Assembly (NCBI GenBank): GCA_050260055.1
Contig: JBLNBO010000042.1
Coordinates: 30,546 to 94,545 of the forward strand
DNA: 64,000 nt
Source of the DNA: JBLMYQ01 sp050260055
GTDB taxonomy: Bacteria > Bacillota > Clostridia > Acetivibrionales > UBA4821
Direction of reading: 5' to 3'
The notes beneath the pieces were generated by a model. The model saw only the letters and a program-made list of their open reading frames with translations, made no database searches and had not been told where the DNA came from. A program made the translations under genes and the position numbers. Below, piece by piece: positions 42,152 through 51,396 of this stretch (position 1 is its first letter; every line of letters begins with the position of its first letter).

Positions 42152-44461
42152 CTACCCTACATCCATAAACTCCTCCGGTTTGGTTGTCATCAACCTATAT
42201 TCCTTTTCACTTATCTCAAACTTACAAGGAACAATCAACCCCCCAGCCACGATAAGCCCATGCCCACAGTCGCTGTTAGTTACATAATTAAGCTGTGCCT
42301 GGCTCAGCTGTAAAATATCCGCTAACTGCTTCCTATCCGATGCAGCCTGATCCATTAGTATAATAAACTGACTATTTGAAAGCATCGACCTTGCAATATC
42401 ACTCTTGAGCAAATCCTCAACATTCTGCGTTATGCCTGTTGGAATTCCTCCATACTTTCTTGTCCTTTTATATAACTCATAAAGGAACCTACCCGAATAT
42501 TCGTTATTGAACATCAGATATATCTCATCCATGTACAACCATGTTCTTTTCTTTTTCCCTCTGTTCGAGACAATCCTGTTCCAAATATTATCCAGAACAA
42601 CCTGCATTCCAAGAGGCTTTAACTGATCCCCAAGCCTGTTTATATCATAGCAAATAAGCCTGTTATTAAGATTTACATTCGTCTTCTCCGAGAATATACT
42701 CAAGCTTCCCTGAACATACAACTCTAATGACAAAGCAAGTCTTTGAGCTTCCTGTTCTGGCTGTTTCTTCAATATCTCAAAGTAGTCATTCATTGTCGGA
42801 ATCTTCTCAGCCTTAAAATGTGAATTAATATAATCCTTATATGTCTGTCTCGTTACTCTGTCCAATATCGCCTTTTCCTCAGACTTTAGTGGACCTATGA
42901 GCTGATCAAATATGCCTATGAGGAATTCTCCTTTAAGCTTCAAAGGCGGCTCGTCATCCCCATAATCCTTCTCCATATCGAACGGGTTTATATGTGTTTC
43001 GCTGTTTGCTGATATTGTAACTATCTCCCCATCCAATTCCTTAACCACAGGGAAATACTCTCTTTCCGGATCAATTATGATTATGTCATCATCAGTACAA
43101 AGAAAAGCTCTATAGAGCTCTGCCTTAGCAGCCATTGTCTTCCCACTCCCAGGAGTTCCAAGTATAAATCCACTGGGATTCTTTATGTCATTCTTTCTAT
43201 CAAATACAACAAGCGAAGAGGTAATCTTGTTTATCCCATAAAATATTCCCTTGTTTGAGAATACATCCTGTGCAGTAAAGGGCAGCAGTATTGCAGCACC
43301 GTCAGTCAGTACCTGCCTCTTAACCTCAAGCCTGTTACTGCAAAACGGCAGCACACTGTTCAAACCATATTCCTGCCTATGTGTTGCAATCAATGCTTTT
43401 ATCCCATGCTTTCCGCATATATTCTGGGTTACCTTTGTATAATGCTCAAGCTGTTCCGGCGTATTTGCTGTGAGGCATATGTAAATTGCAGCATTAAAAA
43501 GTCTCTTATCATTAGCCTGAAGCTCATGGAGCAGCTTTTTTGAAGCCTCAAGGTTATATTCAAGATCAAACGGAGGCAGCTTCCCGCTTTTTGCAGAAAT
43601 CAATTTATCTGACTCCATCGCTGTAATCCTTCTGCGAATGAACCTGATTGCATCTCCAGGATCAATATTCTCTATGTTAATTGATATATCAACATTAAAG
43701 TTCAGGCTTAAAAGGTCTCCGACAAACCTGTCGGTCAAGGAATTAGGCAGCTCTCTGATAAACATAATCCTTTTGAACTCAGTGCCAATTTCAATGTGAT
43801 TACTTTTGAACCTGAAGCTTGAAGGGCAAATAAGGTCTTTAATACTTACCCCTCTTGAAGCAACATCCTGAGAAAGGCAAAATGGCTGTGATCTTTTAAG
43901 TCCCGGGTTGTAAGCATTATAGAGCAGTTTCAATATTTCTTCAGCTCCCAGCCTGATTACCCTTGCGTTATATTTTTTAAAATGCTGCTCTATTGAAGCA
44001 ATCCTTCTTTCCAATTCTCCTAAAACATCGGTGTATTTAATACCCTCGCATTTTATAGCAAGGAATCTTTTTCTGTCAGCAGCCTTCTTTGATATAGAAA
44101 TATCGGTAATCCAATTACGGTAATACTTAAGATCATCCAAATGAGTTTCATGCTCTTCAGGAATAATATTCATTACCTCTTTTGTATCAAGCACATCATT
44201 AGTAAGATACCACTGAACCCCATAATCCAATGAATTAAGCATGGTACAGTAATTCCTGAATATGTCCTCCTGGTCGTTTTCTCTTGCAAGGCTGTAATTT
44301 ATATTATCAACTGAGCATACAGCGACATAAACATTATCTGGCATTTCAATAAGCCCATCCTTGGTTATTGCTTCAAAGGGAAGGGTTTGCTGTGCAGTTC
44401 TATTTACCCGGTACTTTCTTAACCTTTTTCTTTTCAAGGAGCTTAATAATCTTTTTATCAT
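42152..44461 (-). CDS. VirB4-like conjugation ATPase
   Basis: 769 residues. P-loop GFILGTPGSGKTMAAKAE and Walker B RTWLYMDEIYLMF, with TGITQNVEDLL downstream, typical of Firmicutes VirB4/TraE proteins that power type IV secretion. The start overlaps prgI by 62 bp, the usual pairing on Gram-positive elements. It is the last gene of the conjugation run seen here; no wall hydrolase follows. Confidence 0.92.
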   Translation of the reverse strand: MIKRLLSSLKRKRLRKYRVNRTAQQTLPFEAITKDGLIEMPDNVYVAVCSVDNINYSLARENDQEDIFRNYCTMLNSLDYGVQWYLTNDVLDTKEVMNIIPEEHETHLDDLKYYRNWITDISISKKAADRKRFLAIKCEGIKYTDVLGELERRIASIEQHFKKYNARVIRLGAEEILKLLYNAYNPGLKRSQPFCLSQDVASRGVSIKDLICPSSFRFKSNHIEIGTEFKRIMFIRELPNSLTDRFVGDLLSLNFNVDISINIENIDPGDAIRFIRRRITAMESDKLISAKSGKLPPFDLEYNLEASKKLLHELQANDKRLFNAAIYICLTANTPEQLEHYTKVTQNICGKHGIKALIATHRQEYGLNSVLPFCSNRLEVKRQVLTDGAAILLPFTAQDVFSNKGIFYGINKITSSLVVFDRKNDIKNPSGFILGTPGSGKTMAAKAELYRAFLCTDDDIIIIDPEREYFPVVKELDGEIVTISANSETHINPFDMEKDYGDDEPPLKLKGEFLIGIFDQLIGPLKSEEKAILDRVTRQTYKDYINSHFKAEKIPTMNDYFEILKKQPEQEAQRLALSLELYVQGSLSIFSEKTNVNLNNRLICYDINRLGDQLKPLGMQVVLDNIWNRIVSNRGKKKRTWLYMDEIYLMFNNEYSGRFLYELYKRTRKYGGIPTGITQNVEDLLKSDIARSMLSNSQFIILMDQAASDRKQLADILQLSQAQLNYVTNSDCGHGLIVAGGLIVPCKFEISEKEYRLMTTKPEEFMDVG

Positions 44462-44786
44462 CTATATCATCACCCTCATCCCTATTTATCATCTCTATAT
44501 CAGATGGTACAAACGGTCTTTTTTGTGGAATGAAAAACTCTCTTACAACATAATAGATAAACCTTTCGAAGCTCATTCCCTGATAGGTGTAAAAACCTGC
44601 GACCGCTATCGGGAGAACTACCAGAATCACTATAAACTGCTTAATATCCTTTTGCACATTCAAGTAGAAATATGTACTCACCCCCGCAAATGCCGCCGCT
44701 GCCAGACAGATTACCTGCCTTAAGGTATAGTTTCCTGCCACTCTTTCTTTGTAATTACTGATCTGCGCGTTTATATTTACAACCAT
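44400..44786 (-). CDS. PrgI-family membrane protein (VirB3-like)
   Basis: 128 residues with two membrane helices near residues 27-65, an N-terminal INAQISNYKERV and GMSFERFIYYVVREFF after the helices, as in PrgI. It is a small inner component of the Gram-positive transfer channel, encoded directly before virB4. Confidence 0.88.
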   Translation of the reverse strand: MVVNINAQISNYKERVAGNYTLRQVICLAAAAFAGVSTYFYLNVQKDIKQFIVILVVLPIAVAGFYTYQGMSFERFIYYVVREFFIPQKRPFVPSDIEMINRDEGDDIDDKKIIKLLEKKKVKKVPGK

Positions 44787-44798
44787 AACAACACCCCC

Positions 44799-45821
44799 TT
44801 ACAATACGGCTATAGCTGTTCCTATTGCAGTAACCAGACTTGATATGTTGAAGGTAGCAGCTCTCCCTATACCGAGAAGCTCCTCAAATTCCTTTGGTAT
44901 CTTGAACATTGAGAATATTAATACAATCATGCATAATGCACCGCCAAGAATCCCTACCGGAATAGCATTCGGCAAGCTGATACAGGTTATGTAGGTTATA
45001 ATAATCAGATTGTAGAAGAACGACTTCAACACAACCGAGATAAATTTTCTCATATAGCTTTTAACTATGTCTGTTGTTTCATTGGTTATGAAGCAAGTAA
45101 ATACAAGTGGGCCAATAAGCATATAAAACATAAGCTGAATTAATCTGAACATAAGCATAAACTGTATGCACAAGGCTGCTATCCAAATAATCCATCCTGT
45201 AAGATTAACAAGTAAGACCGAGCTTAGCGTTGCTGTTGCAGATTCGATTACGCTTTTATCCACTATTGCAGCCCTGAAGCTCGCCACAATATCCATTGAC
45301 ATTCTTGCATCAAGGAATTGGATAAATGCATCATTAAAATTTATTATCCACTGCAAAAACTGTGCCGAATAACCAACCAACAGTACCGTAACGATAAGTC
45401 TTACCGAGCATCTTAAAACTGTATTCCCATATGCAGCTCCTGCAAGGCTTATAATAAATGCTACCGTAGCAAGCGTAAGGCATATTGGTTTTAATGCATC
45501 GGTTACAACATTTATTACTGTCGGACTAGATTCACTCCACAAATCAGGTGTATCCTTCAGGAAGTTTGGAATAATACTGAGGCAGTCGTCTACACAGGTG
45601 GAGATTATATATGTATACATCTCTACCGTCCAATCCTTGAAAGCCTGATATATGGCATCTTTAATAGGCTGTATTATGTTGTTTGGTAAATTAACAATAG
45701 CATCAATTATGCCTTGAATAGAAAAACCACCACCAGAACCACTTTCTTCCGCATATACACAAGGCACTAATATTAGTAGGATTAAAACTGTTATCAGTAA
45801 AACTGCAATTATTCTTTTCAT
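44799..45821 (-). CDS. VirB6/TrbL-like transfer membrane protein
   Basis: 340 residues with a signal-like N-terminus and at least six membrane helices (residues 115-320). Size, hydrophobicity and place between the VirB2-like and PrgI genes match the polytopic channel component VirB6/TrbL. It begins 13 bp upstream of prgI. Confidence 0.82.
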   Translation of the reverse strand: MKRIIAVLLITVLILLILVPCVYAEESGSGGGFSIQGIIDAIVNLPNNIIQPIKDAIYQAFKDWTVEMYTYIISTCVDDCLSIIPNFLKDTPDLWSESSPTVINVVTDALKPICLTLATVAFIISLAGAAYGNTVLRCSVRLIVTVLLVGYSAQFLQWIINFNDAFIQFLDARMSMDIVASFRAAIVDKSVIESATATLSSVLLVNLTGWIIWIAALCIQFMLMFRLIQLMFYMLIGPLVFTCFITNETTDIVKSYMRKFISVVLKSFFYNLIIITYITCISLPNAIPVGILGGALCMIVLIFSMFKIPKEFEELLGIGRAATFNISSLVTAIGTAIAVL

Positions 45822-45868
45822 ACAGCCTCCTTAAACAGTTATTCAAATACAAACGGAGCGTCTGATAA

Positions 45869-46204
45869 TCATGTAGACCAAGTTCTGATTAAATTTACAA
45901 TATTGTCAGCCTGGCTGCATCCTGCAGTAAATATTACAGCTGCCATTGAATGTCTCCATCCTTTTGATTTCATATGAGGGTCTTCTTCCTTCATACCTCT
46001 CGCTACATGGAAAATTCCATAGATAACCCAGATTACACCGCCTTTAGTTCCCCACCCTTTTACGGCTGTTGCAAGGTTTGTGATAAAGGTATCAACCGGG
46101 TCTGTTGCTGCTGCGTATGTGATTGATGCGAAACCAAAAAGCATTACTGAAAACAAAACAGCGTTTATGAAATTTCTTTTCTTTAAAACCTGAATTACTC
46201 TCAT
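45869..46204 (-). CDS. TrbC/VirB2-like (Maff2-type) small membrane protein
   Basis: 111 residues with two hydrophobic stretches (about 11-31 and 55-68), preceded by an AAA-type cleavage site. The ...HMKSKGWRHSMAAVIFTAG ending fits small pilin-like conjugation proteins of Firmicutes. It starts 1 bp after the VirD4 gene ends, so the two are coupled. Confidence 0.75.
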   Translation of the reverse strand: MRVIQVLKKRNFINAVLFSVMLFGFASITYAAATDPVDTFITNLATAVKGWGTKGGVIWVIYGIFHVARGMKEEDPHMKSKGWRHSMAAVIFTAGCSQADNIVNLIRTWST

Positions 46205-46205
46205 C

Positions 46206-47987
46206 CTAATTCCCCCTTAAATCTGCATTTTCAAAAATACTCATGTTTTCGTACATAGCTGTTTCTCTCTTCTTTGCCGTCTTAGTCTTATTCTGTTGTA
46301 GATTTATTACCTTCTTTTGCGTTTCTTCTGTGTTTTTTTCTAAGGGAGTTTCTTTAAGTACTATTTCATCAGGCGTAAAGGCTGTTCTATAGAAATTATG
46401 ATCTGCTCTTTCCAACTGGTTGAATGATTTATGCTTTTCAAGCTTATACTTTTGAGCTTTAATCGGATAAATTCCTTTTAAAAAGATTATGCTGTTATCC
46501 GGTTCCAGCCTTGTTACCTCATCAGGAGTAAGAAGCGGCCTTCCTGTTTTTCCTTCATTTTCACTCTTTGAATTTCTTGATCCGTCCTTAAGGTTAACTG
46601 AAACAGCCTTGCTTTTATTAGCCACTGTAGCCTTTCCAAGCCTTTCCGATATATATCTTGCAGTCTCAATATCCTGACTTCCCAGAAATAATAGGGTGTC
46701 ACAGTTTCCAACAATATCAGACCATTCCTTAAAATATCCTGCCTTGAGCTGGGCAAGAGACTGTACTGCTATTGATACACTTATGTCCCTGGACCTCATT
46801 GAAGCAACCTTTGTTGAGAAATCGGGTATCTTCCCAATATTGCTGAATTCGTCAAGTAAGCATATTACCGGAAGAGGCAGCCTTCCACCGTACTTATCTG
46901 CCTGAGAATACATTACCTGAAACATCTGACTAAAAAGCATCGATGATATAAAATCAAATGTCCTATGGGTGTCACTTGTAATAATATAAACCACTGTTTT
47001 CTTTGACCCTATGTCAGTCAGCTTCATTGAATCTGCCGAAGTAAGCCTGGCTATCTCCCCATTCTGTAAAACCTGCAGTCTTATACCAAGTCCAATCATT
47101 ATATTTCCTCTTGTTTTGGGATCTCCAGACAGGCAGAAAACCTTATAAGCATTCAATGCTGGATTATCTTCCGGCAGCTTAAAAAACAGCTCGTCAAGCT
47201 TATCCTCATTAGATGCAGTCAAAAGAAGCTTAAAGACCCCTGCAAGATTCCTCCTTGCTTTTGGATATTCATTTTTTACATATGTTATCAACGCTGTAAG
47301 CAGTGCCAATTCGGAGCTGCTCCAAAAGCTGTCATTCTCGATTCCTAAAGAGCTGCCTGAGGTATTGTCTATTATTGTCCTGGCAAGAATCTGAATATCC
47401 TGCTGTGTTGCTGCATATTCCAATGGATTATAGAAATCGGACGTCTGAAGGTTTACCAGATTTAGAACCTTTACTGAGTAATCATTAGCTTCTAAATACT
47501 TGTATGTGTCATCAAATATCTCTCCCTTAGGATCAGTAATGATGTAGCTGCCATTCATCTGCATCACATTTGGCTTTATATATCCTCTGGATTTGCCTGC
47601 TCCGCTACTTCCGATTATTAGAATGTTTTTATTTATTGGTGCATCCATGCTCAGGAATGTTCTGCTGCCAAGAATTATTCCGTTTTCAGCATTAAGTAAA
47701 CTTTTTGTTTCATTAGGCTTTGCCCACCTTGCCGAACCGCAGGAATCATTATTACTTTGACTCTCACCAGGCTTATATGCGTATCCAATGAATATTGCAA
47801 ATATAAGTATGTATAACCCTTGATAGCTCAAAAATCTATGGAAGTACTCGTAGTTTGTAAACACTTCAAAAACTGCAGCAGGATTAGCAAGTGCCTTGCT
47901 GCCAACAGCAATGGCTCCTGCAATCAAAATGTCAAAAAGAATAAATGTAATTATCCAGAATAATACCCTGCCAAATATCTTCTTCAC
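46206..47987 (-). CDS. VirD4/TraG-type coupling protein
   Basis: 593 residues. Two N-terminal membrane helices, P-loop ILIIGSSGAGKSRGY, then ITDPKGEIFDDT, Walker B LPVICLLDEFSNIGKIPDF and MRSRDISVSIAVQSLAQL. It links the relaxase-DNA complex to the transfer channel. It is adjacent to the relaxase gene (1 bp gap). Confidence 0.95.
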   Translation of the reverse strand: MKKIFGRVLFWIITFILFDILIAGAIAVGSKALANPAAVFEVFTNYEYFHRFLSYQGLYILIFAIFIGYAYKPGESQSNNDSCGSARWAKPNETKSLLNAENGIILGSRTFLSMDAPINKNILIIGSSGAGKSRGYIKPNVMQMNGSYIITDPKGEIFDDTYKYLEANDYSVKVLNLVNLQTSDFYNPLEYAATQQDIQILARTIIDNTSGSSLGIENDSFWSSSELALLTALITYVKNEYPKARRNLAGVFKLLLTASNEDKLDELFFKLPEDNPALNAYKVFCLSGDPKTRGNIMIGLGIRLQVLQNGEIARLTSADSMKLTDIGSKKTVVYIITSDTHRTFDFISSMLFSQMFQVMYSQADKYGGRLPLPVICLLDEFSNIGKIPDFSTKVASMRSRDISVSIAVQSLAQLKAGYFKEWSDIVGNCDTLLFLGSQDIETARYISERLGKATVANKSKAVSVNLKDGSRNSKSENEGKTGRPLLTPDEVTRLEPDNSIIFLKGIYPIKAQKYKLEKHKSFNQLERADHNFYRTAFTPDEIVLKETPLEKNTEETQKKVINLQQNKTKTAKKRETAMYENMSIFENADLRGN

Positions 47988-47988
47988 G

Positions 47989-48927
47989 TTATCTGCTCCT
48001 TAATGCTCTGCTCAAAGTATTTGAATATTGTTTTATCTGATCGGGCTTGATAATGCTACCGCCCTTATCAAACGGATATATTGCAACCTTTGTTCCAGTG
48101 CTGCCTTCAATTGCATGCCATTTTAAATCCTTGCCGTTTAAATAGCTGGTTATCTTTCTCCTGTCCTTATAATCAAGCTCTATCCGAACAGGACTACAGA
48201 CGCTTCCCTTGACAAGCTTGCCAAAGTCTCTGTAGCTCCCGCTCCCAAAGGTTTGCGTCTTAACCCACTTCTTATATTCTTTGAATTTCTTTATGCTTTC
48301 TCTTTCCGCCTTAAGCTTCTTGATTGAGTGCACCTTGTATATAGAATTCAGGATCGGATTTCCTCTTATAATAGTTCTTACTACACCCTTTGCAAGCTGT
48401 TTTCCGAATGCTGAAAGCTTTTCTTTTTCAAGGAACTTTGAGTACTGTCTGTAGTAGCTTATGCTTGTATCATAGCTGTGCAAAAAAACATTCTTAAATT
48501 GGGTAAATTCATAATTACTCAGCTTTAACTTGTATGAAATACCGTGGCGATCCTCATAAGTTGGCTTTATCAGAATATGTACATGAGGATGACTGCAATT
48601 CATGTGTTCAGAAGCAATCCACGTCAGCTTTCTCCCGAAGCAGTTTTCATATCTACTCATGGCATTCCTTATAAATTCACGATATTCCAATCCTGATTTT
48701 TTATATTCATCTCCACTCAGGCTTATAACCACCTTGTACACCTTAGGAGAAGAGTAATAGCTTGTTATTTTATCCGACAGGTTCCGGTTAAACTCTTTAA
48801 CATCTGCATGCTCTCTATCCTTATCAAAAGCTCCGAGTCCTCCCTCACGGCTCCTGAATGCGATATATTTGGTTGATTTCTTTGCAGCTATAAGATTTTT
48901 GGTATATCCGATTTTAACAAACAGCAT
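47989..48927 (-). CDS. Relaxase (MobP-like)
   Basis: 312 residues from the ATG at 48927, overlapping the RHH gene by 14 bp. The histidine triad HMNCSHPHVHILIKP (HUH-type metal site) lies in the N-terminal half, together with KYIAFRSREGG and a catalytic Tyr candidate. It should nick at oriT and pilot the strand. At about 310 residues it is short for a relaxase but within the range of compact Firmicutes forms. Confidence 0.88.
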   Translation of the reverse strand: MLFVKIGYTKNLIAAKKSTKYIAFRSREGGLGAFDKDREHADVKEFNRNLSDKITSYYSSPKVYKVVISLSGDEYKKSGLEYREFIRNAMSRYENCFGRKLTWIASEHMNCSHPHVHILIKPTYEDRHGISYKLKLSNYEFTQFKNVFLHSYDTSISYYRQYSKFLEKEKLSAFGKQLAKGVVRTIIRGNPILNSIYKVHSIKKLKAERESIKKFKEYKKWVKTQTFGSGSYRDFGKLVKGSVCSPVRIELDYKDRRKITSYLNGKDLKWHAIEGSTGTKVAIYPFDKGGSIIKPDQIKQYSNTLSRALRSR

Positions 48928-49330
48928 TGTTATCACCAACCTTGTTCTCAAGCTGCTTTATGGTTTTTCTTCTTGCGGAGTCATAAATACCATCTATTTC
49001 ATTCATGACCTGCTCCAGAGTTTCTTTTTCAGTAGTAGTAATATAGTCAGCAGATAAAGGCAGCAGCAGATTAAGGATTATTCCGGCATCGAGCTTTATT
49101 CTGAAAAGCACTTCAAGCAAGTCTTCTTCCAGCGTAGCAAGCTTTTTTTCTATAGGAATAAGAATGCTTGAAAATACCTGTTCGTCATTCTTGCCCTTTT
49201 CTTTTGCAATGTAATCACGGACAGCATTCTCAAGCTGATTTGAGATAGAATCGTTTTTAACCTTAGACGCTATTTCAGACAGTTCCTTGTAAAGCGAGCT
49301 TTCTATTATTATCGTTCTGCGTTCTCTCAT
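48914..49330 (-). CDS. Ribbon-helix-helix relaxosome accessory protein (MobC-like)
   Basis: 138 residues. The N-terminus RRTIIIESSLYKELSEIASKVK fits an RHH DNA-binding domain; the rest is helical. It heads the transfer operon and sits beside the candidate oriT, as expected for the protein that bends or marks the nick region. Confidence 0.72.
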   Translation of the reverse strand: MRERRTIIIESSLYKELSEIASKVKNDSISNQLENAVRDYIAKEKGKNDEQVFSSILIPIEKKLATLEEDLLEVLFRIKLDAGIILNLLLPLSADYITTTEKETLEQVMNEIDGIYDSARRKTIKQLENKVGDNNAVC

Positions 49331-49372
49331 GACTTCACGTCCAAAACTGACTATTGATAAATTTTATGATGG

Positions 49373-49498
49373 AGTAATACTTGATATGCCTTTGAAATGA
49401 ATATTTTGAAAGATTGGGACAAGAAAAAGTAATACTGGACAAATTCCAGTAATACTTATAAATGGCTTGATATAGGCTTTTCACTGGTGTAGTAATAC
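49373..49498. other. Candidate oriT / relaxosome binding region
   Basis: Four AGTAATAC direct repeats (49373, 49428, 49448, 49491) lie within 126 bp just upstream of the relaxosome genes; the middle pair flanks a 7-bp inverted repeat (TACTGGA...TCCAGTA). No known nic site was recognised. Confidence 0.45.
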
Positions 49499-49551
49499 AC
49501 CTTTATCTCTGCCTTACCTTTTGAAAAAAGGGTGAAAAGAAAAAAGTCACT

Positions 49552-49600
49552 ATGATACATCCTTACTTATACCATCCTGACTTTCTCCAAATACTATTGC
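49552..49600 (-). pseudogene. Rhs remnant A
   Basis: On the minus strand the bases encode VFGESQDGISKDVS followed by a stop, closely matching VLGESQDDISKDVS in the large Rhs protein (main copy near 52920-52965). It lies downstream of a lipoprotein gene and has no other Rhs context. Confidence 0.75.
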
Positions 49601-49637
49601 GCTTAAATAATCGTTAGCATACCGATTCGCAGACTTT

Positions 49638-49677
49638 AAAAAGCGTATCAAAGAGTCGGTTCTTTGATACGCTTTTT
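49638..49677. terminator. Bidirectional terminator between the conjugation and Rhs regions
   Basis: A perfect 17-bp stem with a 6-nt loop and flanking A/T runs. It ends the minus-strand lipoprotein transcript. The gap 49331-49793 (463 bp) holds this, remnant A and the oriT candidate. Confidence 0.88.
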
Positions 49678-49793
49678 CTACGATTATTTAGGACTGTTTA
49701 AATCAACTACTTTACCTATAACCATCTATACTCATTTTGTATTACTTTACATCAGTATTTGAATCTGGGCAATATATCCAATTCCCAATTAGA

Positions 49794-50321
49794 TTAATAT
49801 CGTCTTATTCTTTTCAACTCATAAAAAGCATTATAGTTTGAATTTGTGATAAGTGTGTTTTCGTCCTCTAGATAAAAGGTTTCGATAAGAAAATCTAAAC
49901 TTTTATCTGAATAAACATCTAGTTTTTTAATAGTAGATTTATTTCTAATATTTAGCCTTCCCAAGCTTCTATTCGGGTAAGTGCCTATATTCTCACCTAC
50001 AAACTTGTTTTCAGTAATATCCGAAACTATGTAATAAGGTTTCTTATACAGCAAACTTGCATCACAAAACAAATCAGTTTTTATTATAACTTTATGTCCA
50101 ACCATATCCCTTTCTTTTAATTCTTTTTTAGAATAAACTTTTGGTATAATTAAGCACCTAGTTGTATTCCATTCACCAAAGAAATGAGCTAATGCTTGTG
50201 TGTTAATTGTTTGTCTAACTGCATCCTTCCTTACTTCATCATCCCTCTCAATGTCTTTGGTGCAACTAGTAACTAAGATAATTAATATTAACAAGGATAT
50301 AGTAAATAAATGTTTTCTCAT
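49794..50321 (-). CDS. Small lipoprotein, possible orphan immunity protein
   Basis: 175 residues from the ATG at 50321. The signal LFTISLLILIILVTSC has a lipobox-like end (VTSC, about residue 21). The mature part is charged and unrecognised. It lies directly between two Rhs fragments, the place where immunity genes of displaced Rhs tips are found, but no toxin tip is adjacent now. Confidence 0.65.
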   Translation of the reverse strand: MRKHLFTISLLILIILVTSCTKDIERDDEVRKDAVRQTINTQALAHFFGEWNTTRCLIIPKVYSKKELKERDMVGHKVIIKTDLFCDASLLYKKPYYIVSDITENKFVGENIGTYPNRSLGRLNIRNKSTIKKLDVYSDKSLDFLIETFYLEDENTLITNSNYNAFYELKRIRRY

Positions 50322-50350
50322 TAAACATTTTTCCTTCACCACAAACTAAA

Positions 50351-50468
50351 TTAGTTATTATCCTCTAGCAGGAATCTTGCAGCTACCGGATCATACATAC
50401 AATTCATCAGGTAATACAGCCCTGTCTCATTATTGTACTGGTATTCTGCATACCTTGCAGCTCGGCTC
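50351..50468 (-). pseudogene. Rhs remnant B (end of the Rhs core)
   Basis: The frame reads RYAEYQYNNETGLYYLMN, then YDPVAARFLLED and a stop; the intact protein has RYAEYQYDNETGLYYLMN and YDPVTARFLQED at 52450-52560. The frame is closed by a stop upstream, so it is a fragment. Confidence 0.85.
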
Positions 50469-50479
50469 TATATGCAAAT

Positions 50480-50509
50480 GGGACAAGGTACCATTCCTCT
50501 CCTTGTCCC
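50480..50509 (-). terminator. Hairpin after the second lipoprotein gene
   Basis: A 9-bp GC-rich stem with a 12-nt loop starts 17 bp past the stop at 50526. The T-run after it is poor, so termination is uncertain. Confidence 0.4.
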
Positions 50510-50525
50510 CAAAATCTAAATGTTA

Positions 50526-51383
50526 TTACAAATTTACTTCTCGCTCGAAAGATACTTTTTTGTACTGATTTGCTGTATATTCGTCTACATCAACACCCGC
50601 CTCAAGGAACTTACCCGTTCCAATAAATCCATTCTCTTCTAAAGCAATTTCCAATACCCACATTTTACCCTTAGCATCTTCTATTACAGCATATGTATTA
50701 TAGTTGTTTTCTTTAAAATTTCGAATGTAAACTTTGTATGTGCCTGTTTTCTCCCATAATTTTAATCTCTCGACTATTTTATCCTCAATTTCATCAACAA
50801 TTTTTTCCTTAGTATCTGTTAGTTTTGGGAAAACAGGTTGCGTAGTTTTTCCAAATTCAATTTCGCTACTCGTATAATAAACAAGCCCTAATTCTTTAAG
50901 TCTTTCTTTTATTCTCGCTAAACCTATTTCTTCAATACTACCAGAAGGTTGATCACTATAACCTTTATCGCCTTTCCAAAAATCTACAGCATAAAATTCT
51001 TCGTCTTCATAAATACTGTATTTTCCATGTTTGAATCTCTTATTAAATAATATAGTGACTGAATCAGGGAATTTAGGATTCATATATATTTCGAATTTTG
51101 ATTTTTGAGATTCAAATCCATTGTAATTTGAATACACCCCACTATACCAAATATCATTGTTTATAGCAGTTTTAATTGCTGCTTTTAATTCATCAATGTT
51201 AATTTTAGTTATACTATTATTTTGAATGCTAATTTTATTTTTATCAGATATAGTTCGTTCTGATTTGTTGTTAGCATTTGAATTAATTTGACTATTTGTT
51301 TTTATTCCACAAGCATTAGTAACTAATAAAATAAGCGAAAGTATAACAACCCAATATTTAATTCTGCTTATATTTCTTCTCAT
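50526..51383 (-). CDS. Lipoprotein encoded directly after the Rhs protein; candidate immunity protein
   Basis: 285 residues. Signal YWVVILSLILLVTNAC with a lipobox-like TNAC near residue 25; then a Ser/Asn linker and an alpha/beta-looking domain. It starts 13 bp after the Rhs stop with AAAGGAGGG before the ATG, so the pair is co-expressed. A lipoprotein on the outer membrane face is where a wall-hydrolase toxin would have to be stopped; this is inference, no immunity fold was recognised. Confidence 0.75.
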   Translation of the reverse strand: MRRNISRIKYWVVILSLILLVTNACGIKTNSQINSNANNKSERTISDKNKISIQNNSITKINIDELKAAIKTAINNDIWYSGVYSNYNGFESQKSKFEIYMNPKFPDSVTILFNKRFKHGKYSIYEDEEFYAVDFWKGDKGYSDQPSGSIEEIGLARIKERLKELGLVYYTSSEIEFGKTTQPVFPKLTDTKEKIVDEIEDKIVERLKLWEKTGTYKVYIRNFKENNYNTYAVIEDAKGKMWVLEIALEENGFIGTGKFLEAGVDVDEYTANQYKKVSFEREVNL

Positions 51384-51396
51384 GTTTTCCCTCCTT

